A stretch of 11,827 bases of DNA from Bodonicaedibacter sp963693005 (GCA_963693005.1 OY843716.1:1-11827); one strand, 5' to 3'. Positions 1-8,300 are shown, numbered from the stretch's first letter. A program made the numbers and translations. The notes: generated from the letters alone by a model not told the origin.

Positions 1-461
1 AGGCGGCGGCTGCGTATCATGCGTTGATGCACGATTTTCCGTCGGCTGCGTCCGTTCCTCTGTGGCGCGCGGGCGCTGTATTCAACCTTGCCCAAGTGGA
101 TAGCCGCGAGGCGATCGAAGCAGGTGATCTGGATCGCACAGCAGCGGCCTCTCCGCAAACTCTGACCGGTGAGAAACTACCCCGTGGTCAGCTCGAGCAA
201 ATTGGTTTCCAGCGTGCAGTGAGTCATGGGGTCGACAACTTGAGCAAGCCTGCACGGAAACGTCCTCTTCGGCGGTTGCCGGCGGAGTCTCGTGACACTG
301 TGGATCTTGAGCGCTGGATTCCGATGAAAGAGCGTTCGTACGTGCGGGACATGCCCCCGCGGCGACGCCGTGAACTTGCACGTCGTCGAGCAGATGAGCA
401 AGCTGAAAAACGCAAACTTGCCCTTCGTCGGAAGAACACACCCAAGTCAACTGAAGAGTAG
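1..461 (+). CDS. SRP72: SRP72 C-terminal part (signal recognition particle subunit), 5' partial
   Basis: The frame starting at base 3 is open from the window edge to a TAG at 459-461, so 152 C-terminal residues are visible. Seen: a basic stretch KPARKRPLRRLP followed by DLERWIPMKERSY at 303-341, then a strongly basic, Arg/Lys-rich tail ending TPKSTEE. Known: the SRP72 RNA-binding domain has a basic RKRKPRLPK-like segment followed by a PDPERWLPxRERSYY signature, and contacts SRP RNA in the cytosolic particle that targets ribosomes to the ER. The match in order and spacing is strong. The first Pro-Asp of the signature is replaced (TVDLERW). The upstream part, expected to hold TPR-like helices, lies outside the window. 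A same-strand gene starts 63 bp downstream, which indicates a compact genome. I am confident of the family; the intron structure upstream cannot be seen. Confidence 0.85.
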   Translation, partial: AAAAYHALMHDFPSAASVPLWRAGAVFNLAQVDSREAIEAGDLDRTAAASPQTLTGEKLPRGQLEQIGFQRAVSHGVDNLSKPARKRPLRRLPAESRDTVDLERWIPMKERSYVRDMPPRRRRELARRRADEQAEKRKLALRRKNTPKSTEE

Positions 462-524
462 CAGTTATCGTTCGTTCTTTTTGTCATCGCGCTCTGTGTT
501 TCGTGCAACGTGTTGTCTCAAGAG

Positions 525-1301
525 ATGGACCTCGTGTACTTGAAACGGGAGATTCGAGAAGATTCGATTCCTGAAACGCAACAGCGGGTGCAGAAGTGGT
601 TAAAAAGGAGAATTGATTTTCCTTTGAAACCAGTCGGCGGCGCTCACGTTTTGACGTTCGTTGAAGTCAAAGTGTCACCTCGTTCCGTCGTTTTTGTGAG
701 CGAACCTCCACCTGTAAGGAGATGGCAGCCACTCTCCCAAGCCCTGCCTCTATCGTGCGAAGACGTTCCGTCGATCATCCGTGGTGTGGTCAACTGCTTT
801 CTTCAACTTCAGTTCGCCGGAGTCACTCCAATTCTATTCGATTTGGACAACGTTCACGTCGCACGTTGTGATAGTTGGGAGGTGTTGTTCCTTGGATTGC
901 CGTTGGTCCCTCACTTGTGGTTGGGGCGCAAGGCTCAGTCGTATTGGAAAGCGCTTGCGCCCGAAATCCGGTCACACCAACCGTTCGGCGAGGCAGCGTC
1001 CGTTTGGAGTGTTGCTGCGCTCACAATCCAATTGTTTTCCGCGAAACCACGTCAGTTAGAAACTGAAGATTTGGAAGACGTTTCCATCTTAACACCTCAA
1101 CTCGGACACCTGCCGCCCGCTGCCATGTCGTTTGTCACGGCCTGCCTCGCAGAAGATCCAGTCTCTCGACCTTCCCTCGCGCAAGTGCTCGCACATCCTT
1201 TTCTCCAACCTCCACTTTTCTTCGGTTCGGAAGGCTCCTCGGACGGACATGGTTGTTCCTCTTCAAGTTGCTCCTCTTTTTCTTCCGAGGATAGTGGATG
1301 A
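525..1301 (+). CDS. Protein kinase-fold protein lacking most of the N-lobe, probable pseudokinase (258 aa)
   Basis: I start at the first ATG (525). The same frame is open back to the SRP72 stop but has only GTG or TTG codons there. Seen, in kinase order: a REI segment near residue 10 that could be helix C; beta-4/5-like strands ending VVFVSEPP at about 55-62; DLDNVHV at about 106-112, where the catalytic loop Asn would lie; FLG at 122-124, where DFG is expected; APE at 145-147; SVWSVA near 160, equivalent to the DxWSxG helix F; RPSLAQVLAHPFL near 215-227, equivalent to subdomain XI. Missing are the glycine loop, the VAIK lysine, a recognisable HRD and the DFG aspartate. Catalysis is therefore unlikely and a scaffold or regulatory role is inferred. 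The tail is Ser-rich with acidic residues at the end. The N-lobe could sit in an upstream exon, but SRP72 ends only 63 bp away, so truncation fits better. Confidence 0.7.
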   Translation: MDLVYLKREIREDSIPETQQRVQKWLKRRIDFPLKPVGGAHVLTFVEVKVSPRSVVFVSEPPPVRRWQPLSQALPLSCEDVPSIIRGVVNCFLQLQFAGVTPILFDLDNVHVARCDSWEVLFLGLPLVPHLWLGRKAQSYWKALAPEIRSHQPFGEAASVWSVAALTIQLFSAKPRQLETEDLEDVSILTPQLGHLPPAAMSFVTACLAEDPVSRPSLAQVLAHPFLQPPLFFGSEGSSDGHGCSSSSCSSFSSEDSG

Positions 1302-1302
1302 T

Positions 1303-1318
1303 AGTTCCCGTGGGAACT
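1303..1318 (+). other. Short perfect hairpin just after the pseudokinase stop
   Basis: Two 7-base arms, AGTTCCC and GGGAACT, are separated by the 2-base loop GT. The hairpin begins one base after the TGA at 1299-1301. It may be a 3'UTR structure; with so short a sequence it may also be chance. Confidence 0.35.
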
Positions 1319-1456
1319 TGCCTTCTTCTCAACAGGTTGAAAACCCGAGTGCTTGGGACTGGTCAGCCGAAGGCCACGAGTGATGACCGATCGAACCTCG
1401 ATCGAATCTTGATGGATTACCCGGAGGAACGAAGATCCCCGCGACGACCCTTTCGC

Positions 1457-1530
1457 GATCCCCACAAGTTTTAGGACGGTGAACTCAAATTTCCAAGCGC
1501 CAGTGAACAATTGTGGGTTTTTGTTTCCAC
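1457..1530 (+). repeat. Dispersed repeat, copy 1
   Basis: This aligns with 2192-2276 over its whole length. Both begin GATC, then share CAAGTTTTAG, then CAAATTT, then the block CGCCAGTGAACAATTGTGGG followed by a T run and GTTTCCAC. Copy 1 lacks about 10 bases in the middle and one T in the T run. Similarity stops after GTTTCCAC. The family is not recognised. It could be the end of a non-autonomous mobile element. Confidence 0.75.
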
Positions 1531-1629
1531 ACCACAAAGAACCATGGGGCCATCGTGGGAGTGGCGCATCTCGCACTTGCCTTGACGGGCTGGAGGGGAC
1601 GGCGCGCCTTTTTTTCTTCCTCAGAACAG

Positions 1630-1829
1630 CCTGTTGAGAACTCTGCCCTGCGTTGCAAAGGAGTTTTCGTGCTCGAAATGTGGCCCCACCGTCCACCCCA
1701 CGACCAGGTCGCACCACCACCCACCTCCGGAGTGAACCGCCAGCCCGCCAGGACTGACCTGCGAGCGCCGCTGTTCCTATGTGTTGTGCGGACAACTCCT
1801 TTGCAACGCAGGGCAGAGTTCTCAACAGG
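1630..1829. repeat. Foldback: perfect 36-bp inverted repeat with a 128-bp spacer
   Basis: The left arm 1630-1665 begins CCTGTTGAGAACTCTG and the right arm 1794-1829 ends CAGAGTTCTCAACAGG. The arms are exact reverse complements over 36 bases. The spacer 1666-1793 is GC-rich and has no convincing coding potential. Transcribed RNA would form a long hairpin. The structure resembles a miniature foldback transposon, but I see no clear target-site duplication beside the arms. A precursor for small RNA is another possibility. Confidence 0.8.
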
Positions 1830-2191
1830 GACGGGGGCGAGCTTGGCGGCTTGTTTCTTCTCGTTCCGTTCAGGCAATGGATCCTCCAACGAAAGTTGGT
1901 CAAACGGCGTCGCAGACGGCCCCGCCGAACGCACACGCCGATACATTCAACGGGGGCAATCCCCTGCGAGCCCCCCCGATAGCGCTATAGTTCACGCTTT
2001 GGACGTACACCTCCTTGGCCCTCTGAGATGTTTCCTGTGTTGTCCTTCGGCCAGCATTTCGTGGCTAGTCCCCGTTTGCTAGTGCCTCAGCGATGCCTGC
2101 TGTTCTCCCCGTGCCCGACCCGGCTTTGCCCGGCGGACGGCCCTGTCTCGATGTTTCGTATCGACAACGACCCAGGCGGATCCCGGGCATC

Positions 2192-2276
2192 GATCTAGCA
2201 AGTTTTAGCACAATGAAACGAGAAAAAACGCAAATTTTGAAACGCCAGTGAACAATTGTGGGTTTTTTGTTTCCAC
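2192..2276 (+). repeat. Dispersed repeat, copy 2
   Basis: This is the longer copy of the repeat at 1457-1530, with an extra A-rich segment (GAGAAAAAAC) in the middle. Its right edge abuts the low-GC end of the split minus-strand protein-like segment at 2277-3000, so the repeat may have inserted into, or may terminate, that gene. Confidence 0.75.
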
Positions 2277-3000
2277 TGAGTTTGGAGGGGTCGCAGAGGT
2301 GAACGGACCGACCTGTGAAGTGGCCCGGGATGTCGACCCTGCACGGCCCTCCGTTGGGCGCGGGAGTCAAGTCAGTCAGCCAATGGTTCGCACAACGAGG
2401 AAGGCTGTAGTGACCGCGTTGCTTGTTCCAATTGCTCGGCCTTGGAACAAGGGACAGCGGGACATTCTTGCACGTGTCGAGTTCAAGAATCCAACGGCGG
2501 GCCTCGATCCACTTCTCTTGGAAAGGTGTGTCCTTGGCCAGCTCGTCGATGATGTTCAGGAGGAGCGTCTTGATTTTCTTGATGTGATAATCGTAGGTGC
2601 TCGTGTCTTGGGGTAACCCCGACCGGTTGTGAACTTGTTCATCTGCTGAGTCTTCATGGCCAGGAAACGGGGAAGAGCGTCGACTACACGGCGCTGCGGT
2701 GTAGCCAGGAGGGCAAGGACGGCGGCTTGATTTGGTTTTGTTCATCCTTCTTGCGCCATTTGCGCGACGCGCACACGACGAAGGTGCGAATGATGCGTGC
2801 GGCTTCCTTGTCATCGGCGACCTTGGCGGCTTCGTGGAGCGCGTTGGCCATTTCCTTGTACTCGATTGCGGGGGCTCGCGCTTCGGTCGCCGACAAGTTC
2901 TTGTCTCGATGCACCGCCGTCAATTCCGTCTTGAGTGCAATGATCTTGTCTTGAAGGATGAAGCGATGCGCTTCGGGGTGAGCTTCTTGGGGGTAGCCCC
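2277..3000 (-). pseudogene. Split or decayed gene for an unknown helical protein
   Basis: Two neighbouring minus-strand frames each carry protein-like sequence. The first part, about 3000-2684, reads from GGYPQEAHPEAH through KEMANALHEAAKVADDKEAA and ASRKWRKKDEQNQIK to a TAG at 2684-2686. The second, in a frame shifted by +1 from about 2672 downward, contains DYHIKKIKTLLLNIIDELA and EKWIEARRWILELDT. Both look helix-forming and charged, unlike the repeat-derived frames around them. I found no GT-AG intron that joins the two in phase, so a frameshift is the simpler reading; a non-canonical intron remains possible. No in-frame ATG precedes KEM in the first part. A CTCAG at 3001-3005 (minus sense) preceded by the pyrimidine-rich array could be a 3' splice site, in which case an upstream exon lies beyond the array. 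No family was recognised. Confidence 0.45.
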
Positions 3001-3016
3001 CTGAGGTCGGGCGGGT

Positions 3017-3688
3017 GAAGATGAAGATGAAGATGAAGATGAAGATGAAGATGAAGATGAAGACCAAGTGAAGATGAAGATGAAGATGAAGATGAAGATG
3101 AAGGTGAAGATGAAGATGAAGATGAAGATGAAGATGAAGATGAAGGTGAAGATGAAGATGAAGATGAAGATGAAGATGAAGATGAAGACCAAGTGAAGAT
3201 GAAGATGAAGATGAAGATGAAGACTGAAGATGAAGATTGAAGATGAAGATTGAAGATGAAGATGAAGATGAAGGTGAAGATGAAGATGAAGATGAAGATG
3301 AAGACCAAGTGAAGATGAAGATGAAGATGAAGATGAAGACTGAAGATGAAGATTGAAGATGAAGATTGAAGATGAAGATGAAGATGAAGATGAAGATGAA
3401 GGTGAAGATGAAGATGAAGATGAAGATGAAGACCAAGTGAAGATGAAGATGAAGATGAAGATGAAGACTGAAGATGAAGATTGAAGATGAAGATTGAAGA
3501 TGAAGATGAAGATGAAGATGAAGATGAAGATGAAGATGAAGATGAAGACCAAGTGAAGATGAAGATGAAGATGAAGATGAAGACTGAAGATGAAGATTGA
3601 AGATGAAGATTGAAGATGAAGATGAAGATGAAGATGAAGGTGAAGATGAAGATGAAGATGAAGATTGAAGATGAAGATGAAGACTGAA
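3017..3688 (+). repeat. GAAGAT array A with higher-order units
   Basis: Hexamer GAAGAT dominates, interrupted by regular variants: GAAGACCAAGT at about 3059, 3184, 3300, 3428 and 3544 (spacings 125, 116, 128 and 116), GAAGGT, and a GAAGACTGAAGATGAAGATT motif. The spacings suggest amplification of units of about 120 bp, with differences of one or two hexamers. The plus strand is almost all purine; the minus strand is pyrimidine-rich (ATCTTC). Long acidic, Lys-Met, Ser and His-Leu frames through it are consequences of the hexamer. Confidence 0.97.
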
Positions 3689-3732
3689 AAGTGCCCTCGA
3701 GCCGGGGTCTGGAGCGAACTGGTTTTTTTCGG

Positions 3733-3796
3733 GGTGGCGGGATTTCTGGAAACAAAGCAGGTGGGAGACACGAAGCCGACCAACAAACACGAGTGA
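3733..3796 (+). repeat. Direct repeat, left of the 112-bp array
   Basis: This aligns with 4370-4437. Both share GGCGGGAT, TCTGGAAACAA, CACGAAGCCGACCAACA and AAACACGAGTGA, with small gaps. Weaker similarity extends leftward (TCTGGAGCGAACTGG here and TCCGGAGCGAT with GAGCTGG there). The pair brackets the tandem array. Confidence 0.8.
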
Positions 3797-3800
3797 GTTA

Positions 3801-4332
3801 GCTGCTGTTGCGAGGTGGGCAGTGTCGGTGCGCGGGGCGCACCTCGCGAAGTGTTTTGCAGGGGCTTGGGGTTTTTGTCGCATTGGAAAGTTGAGCTTTC
3901 TTGAGTGGCGCAGCTGCTGTTGCGAGGTGGGCAGTGTCGGTGCGCGGGGCGCACCTCGCGAAGTGTTTTGCAGGGGCTTGGGGTTTTTGTCGCATTGGAA
4001 AGTTGGGCTTTCTTGAGTGGCGCAGCTGCTGTTGCGAGGTGGGCAGTGTCGGTGCGCGGGGCGCACCTCGCGAAGTGTTTTGCAGGGGCTTGGGGTTTTT
4101 GTCGCATTGGAAAGTTGGGCTTTCTTGAGTGGCGCAGCTGCTGTTGCGAGGTGGGCAGTGTCGGTGCGCGGGGCGCACCTCGCGAAGTGTTTTGCAGGGG
4201 CTTGGGGTTTTTGTCGCATTGGAAAGTTGGGCTTTCTTGAGTGGCGCAGCTGCTGTTGCGAGGTGGGCAGTGTCGGTGCGCGGGGCGCACCTCGCGAAGT
4301 GTTTTGCAGGGGCTTGGGGTTTTTGTCGCATT
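3801..4332 (+). repeat. 112-bp tandem repeat, four full copies plus a partial fifth
   Basis: Copies begin GCTGCTGTTGCGAGGTGG at 3801, 3913, 4025, 4137 and 4249; the last stops at about 4332. The copies are nearly identical, one visible difference being GTTGAG against GTTGGG. Each unit carries a long-range inverted repeat, GCGAGGTG with CACCTCGC, enclosing GGTGCGCGGGGCGCACC, which is itself a hairpin. The near identity suggests recent expansion. A single diverged core copy lies at 10953-11008. The unit length is not a multiple of 3, so open frames change from unit to unit and no coding role is inferred. Confidence 0.95.
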
Positions 4333-4369
4333 CTCGTCCGGAGCGATGTTCGCGAGCTGGATTCTCATC

Positions 4370-4437
4370 GGGGGCGGGATGTCTGGAAACAACGCAGTTG
4401 GGAGGGGCACGAAGCCGACCAACACAAACACGAGTGA
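4370..4437 (+). repeat. Direct repeat, right of the 112-bp array
   Basis: This is the partner of 3733-3796. After it the two flanks diverge: GTTAGCTGCTG follows on the left and CCAAACGGTCG on the right. Confidence 0.8.
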
Positions 4438-4449
4438 CCAAACGGTCGG

Positions 4450-4857
4450 CTACTGTTCTTCCCCCCCGTTCCGTAACTCGCTGATGGGCGGCTGGTGTGC
4501 AAGTAGAGTTTTCCAGGTCGATTCCGAGCAACGCTTCAACGGCACACGGCCCACAGGATCGATGTAGAGCAACATGTCGTTCACGACCTCAAAGGCCTCC
4601 ACGGGGCCACGCCACAATTTCGTGCGTCGATTGAAGCGGAATTGCCCCAGCACGTCGAGCGCGGTTTCTTCTTGGCGGGCGCGGCGCACTGCCACACCGA
4701 AGCACGGCCCAGAAGCTTCCGAGAGTTGCAACTCCAAAGCGCCATCGACGATGTTGATGCGATCGAAAAGTTGGAAGGGTTGGGCAACCGGTGAACGAGC
4801 ACGTTTATGGTTACGGGCCGTGGCATCCGGTGACGGAGTGCGCCTCGGAGTGGCCAT
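4450..4857 (-). CDS. Small unknown protein, paralogue 1 (135 aa)
   Basis: I chose the ATG at 4857; the frame is open further upstream but only from a TTG. The first 25 residues are basic and Pro-rich (RNHKRARSP near residues 15-23, possibly a nuclear localisation signal). A domain of about 85 residues follows: strand-like ALELQL, then FGVAV, then GQFRFN at 71-76, W82, GP at 84-85, E87, F89, VVN at 91-93, LL at 96-97 and P101. The domain aligns with the neighbouring protein at 4916-5224 (about two-fifths identity by eye over the core). The family is not recognised. The segment FRFN..TKLW.GP.E.F faintly recalls the HARP-type motif near W in annealing helicases, but this is a guess. The gene lies 58 bp downstream of its paralogue and in the same orientation as the transposase-like gene. 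Confidence 0.72.
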   Translation of the reverse strand: MATPRRTPSPDATARNHKRARSPVAQPFQLFDRINIVDGALELQLSEASGPCFGVAVRRARQEETALDVLGQFRFNRRTKLWRGPVEAFEVVNDMLLYIDPVGRVPLKRCSESTWKTLLAHQPPISELRNGGEEQ

Positions 4858-4915
4858 TTCCTGGCACACAAGGCACTCAACGAGGACGCCGGGACACTGC
4901 AATCAACGAACTCTT

Positions 4916-5224
4916 CTACAACGCCCCAACCCCCTGCAACAATAGCGGCATTGTATCTGGATCGAACCGCTCCAACTCAACACCCGAGGAAGGTTGTATC
5001 GCTAGGAGGGCGGCGTTCACGATGATGAAAGATTCCAAAGGGCCGCTCCACGCGCCATTCCAAGAGTTAAACCGGAACAGGCCGAGGCTCGATGAAGGGA
5101 ACTGTTGTTGAGCGTTTTGGACTACCACAGCGAAGCGCGAAGCTGCTGCTGGCGGGAGTCGCAATACCAACCTCCCTTCTGAGAAGTGCATGTGCAAACT
5201 CAGCGCTCGCGTTGAATCAACCAT
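4916..5224 (-). CDS. Small unknown protein, paralogue 2 (102 aa)
   Basis: I chose the ATG at 5224, because an upstream GTG would add only seven residues. Domain landmarks match paralogue 1: strand-like RLVLRL, then FAVVV, G48, FRFN at 50-53, W59, GP at 61-62, E64, F66, VN at 69-70, LL at 73-74 and P78. This copy lacks the basic N-terminal extension and has a shorter tail. Conservation in a pair that has diverged at most other residues argues that both encode, or until recently encoded, real proteins. On the minus strand the ATG directly follows TTTGTTTTAAG, which could be a splice or trans-splice acceptor. The stop codon of the transposase-like gene is 78 bp upstream. The role is unknown; an accessory to the neighbouring transposase is possible but not shown. 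Confidence 0.75.
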   Translation of the reverse strand: MVDSTRALSLHMHFSEGRLVLRLPPAAASRFAVVVQNAQQQFPSSSLGLFRFNSWNGAWSGPLESFIIVNAALLAIQPSSGVELERFDPDTMPLLLQGVGAL

Positions 5225-5302
5225 CTTAAAACAAAGCAGTTTCACACCAGCAACAGCACCAGCGCTCCAAAAGGGGAAAAAAACAAAACTGAATGACTGT
5301 TA

Positions 5303-8300
5303 TTACTGGTGTGGTGCATCTGAGCTTGGAAGCAAGTGCATCCAAACGTGGCCGGGGGTGTCGGGACCACTGGCTTTCCCCTCAGCTTCTCCATCGGCTT
5401 GTTCGGGGTCAACGACAGCACCATGAGAGTCGTTGTCGTAATCAGGCCCGGCGTTGTCGAAGTCGGCGTCGCCGTCGTCGAAGTCAGAGTCGTCTTCGTC
5501 GAAGTCGCCGTCGTCTTCGTAGTCAGCGCTATCGTCGTCGAAGTCGCCGTCGTCTTCGTAGTCAGCGTCATCGTCGTCGAAGTCGGCGTCGTCTTCGTAG
5601 TCAGCGTCATCGTCGTCGAAGTCGGCGTCGTCTTCGTAGTCAGCGCCACCGTCGTCGAAGTCGGCGTCATCGTTTTCGGCGACGGGTGCACGTGGAGGAA
5701 GGGGCACCCTGCCGGTCGCCGCTTTCACGAATGCCATGGTGTTTTGGTCCACGAAATCTCGCCCGAAAGTGTTCTTCACCCAAAGAGAGAGTTCGCTCAT
5801 CATTTCAGTGACTTGGAAATCCGCGGTGAGGTGATCTTTCGTCGCCAAGTATTGCTCGAGGGAGCCGCGCTGCTCCGCCCCATTCTCGATGAATTGTTCC
5901 ACTGCCACGCGGAGTTCAGTGCGAGCCGCCTCTGTCCAGACCGTGGTTTTTTTCTTGATGTTGCGCACTTTGCAAAACTCTGAATCCAAACCCAAAGTTG
6001 CGCGTTCGGTGTTCAACGCAGCCTGGACGGCGATGGGGCGTCGCAAGGACAAATTTTTCAACGACAAGTCGAGGAACAGGTTGTCGAACTCTTCGTCGGT
6101 CGCGCGTGGCGGGATGATGCCGGCCCTCTGCAACTCTTGCGACAGCCGTTTGTAGTTGGTCCGCCTCCGCGCGATGGAGGTGCGCATCAAGAAAACAAGC
6201 AAACTGGAGCCTTTGAGAGGCAACTGCCTTTTCAGAAGGGCGTGGAACGATTCGTTGTGAGAGGTGCCGGGGTTTTCGCCAGCGTGGTTGATGAAGAAGT
6301 CCCAGTATTTCTGCTCCTTCGACAACCACTTCTTCCGAAAATTGCGCAGGTGACCACCATTCAGGAACGCGGGCCGCCGCGGCATGCCACGCTTCTTGGC
6401 GAATTCTTCCACCTGCGACGGTGTCGGATCTTGAGCCGCGAACTGAGCCTGAGAAGCGGTCACCTGGTCAGGCAACACAACCCCCCCATGACCACCACTG
6501 AAATCATCGATCAGATTCTGCAGAAGATTGTCAATTTGGTCCTTCGTGCGGATGGGGTGGTGGGACGGTGCCTTGCCCACGATGAGGTTCACGATGTGCT
6601 TCACTGCCGCGATGAACTCGGCCCGACGAGGGTGCCGCTGAGGAATGCCTTGGAGCAAAAGCTGTACCAAGTGGAATTGGTCACCGACACAGAAAATATC
6701 CACGCGACCAAGTCGTGTTTCGAACTCTTCGATGATTCTCTTCATCTGCACCGGGTTGTCCACGGCAACAGTCACGACGTGTTCCCTCAATGGAAACATA
6801 TTCTTGGCGGCGGCATCCAGGGCGAAAGCGCACGAGGGGCCGTTTTCCGGCTTTCCATGGAGAAGAACGTCGGCAATGTACCCAGTGCCGGTCGTGACGG
6901 TGACGCACATGCAAGAAATCGGAACGTTGCCGTCAACACGCAAGTTCTTGGTAACCTTGTAAGTCGAATCCAAGCCCATGTGCTGAAAGGACTCTTCGCG
7001 AGGGAACGGCACCTCTGTGAATCCCCTTCGATCTTTCCACGACCAGACAGGTTTTCCATCAACTTCTTTCATGTAGACGCAGTGGCCGCTGCACGCTGGG
7101 TCCAAGAGGTGGCACACCCAACCCTCCTTTTGGTCGACAGTGCCGATCAAACGGAGGCCGATTTCCCGGACAATGTCGCCGTCGGGAAGTGTGAAATCTG
7201 GCTTCGCGTAGAACTCGTCGAGTTTGCGGGTGTACACGTAATTGCGGACGCAGTCGGTCAAGGAGGACGCGATGTCAGTCAGAGGCTTTCCCCGCAGAAA
7301 GCCTCGGCACAGCACGTCGAGGAACGATTGGTCGAAGAACATGATGCGGGGGTCGTGAGCCTTGAAGATGAGTTTGTCCGGTTCGTTGGCGCTCAGGTTC
7401 CTGAGTGCGAACACAACTGCGGAACCGCCTGGCTCAGTGGTGCAGACGCCGGGGACAGTCGGGCGGTTGCCGCAAACCGGGCAGACGTAGCGAGTCGCAG
7501 CCGCCTCGATAACACCACCTGCTGTGAACACGTTGATCGTGATGTCGGACCGCGGCCCCTGACGGCGCAGCGGTGTGTACTTACCCGTGTTGAAGACAGA
7601 CCTAACGGCGCATTGCGGACAGTCACCGCCGCGCTGGAAGACGACGCCGTATTTGAATGCAGAGTCGCGGGAGGTCGAACGCACGCGTTTCTGTTCGGTC
7701 TGTTTCTCAGACTCCTCTTCCTGTTGCATCAAGGCCCCGGCCAGGGACTGGACCATTTCGGCATGTTTCCCGAGTGCCGCCAGAGTTGCCTGTTTCCCTT
7801 CGCGAAGGCGGCCGCGCTTTGCGCCTCCGGGTGCTGAGGGGAAAAGGGTGCGTCGCGGGGCACGCGCAGCTGGCGGGGAGGCGACGCGGCGCGGAGTAGA
7901 AGCAGCGGCGGTGCCGGCAGGAGAAGTGGCGGTGCCGGCAGGAGAAGTGGCGGTGCCGGCAGGAGCAGCGGCAGCAAGAGCGGCGGCGGCAGTAAGAACG
8001 GCGGCGTTGGGACTGGCATTGCGACTGGCATCGGCGTTGGGACTGGCGTTGGTCGCCGTGGGGTCATCGGCGGATGGCTTTGATTGCCGCTTCAACATCG
8101 GCTTTTTATCTCCGTCGAAATAGACGAACGCACCCACAGAAACCGCAGGCTTTTCCGCGAGTTTGCTCTTGTGCGTGCTCGACTGCCGGTGCCGGTGATG
8201 GTTTTTCACGGTGGTTTTCGCCACGCAAACGAGGCAAAAGCTACAGTCTTCGTCGATTTCCAAAACCTCGATTTTCTGGCCGGGGCGTTTGATCGCCGCA

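Larger units (their letters stand above)
1319..2276. other. Stretch without a convincing gene, holding repeats
   Basis: Several frames are open here on both strands, but their translations are low in conserved-looking sequence, overlap one another and run through repeats, so I call no gene. Contents are the dispersed repeat copies at 1457-1530 and 2192-2276 and the perfect inverted repeat with arms at 1630-1665 and 1794-1829. No RNA gene was recognised. Confidence 0.5.

Noticed and set aside
1097..1936. 279-codon minus-strand frame
   Set aside because: It overlaps the pseudokinase gene, a dispersed repeat copy and part of the foldback, and has an Arg-rich antisense-like composition.
3801..4332. 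CRISPR-like array
   Set aside because: The units are continuous 112-bp tandem copies with no unique spacers, in a eukaryotic context.
2684..4531. Very long minus-strand open frames through array A and the 112-bp array (up to about 600 codons)
   Set aside because: Translation is Ser, His-Leu or Phe-Ile runs from the hexamer plus 112-bp unit translations in changing frames. Only the last roughly 105 codons look protein-like, and these are described separately.
5242..5691. Thr-rich and Arg-rich frames over the acidic tail region
   Set aside because: They are alternative readings of the 39-bp minisatellite; the acidic frame is continuous with the transposase-like protein.
6137..7837. 566-codon plus-strand frame opposite the transposase-like gene
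   Set aside because: It is antisense to a gene with recognisable zinc and DDE-type motifs, and its translation has no motif of its own.
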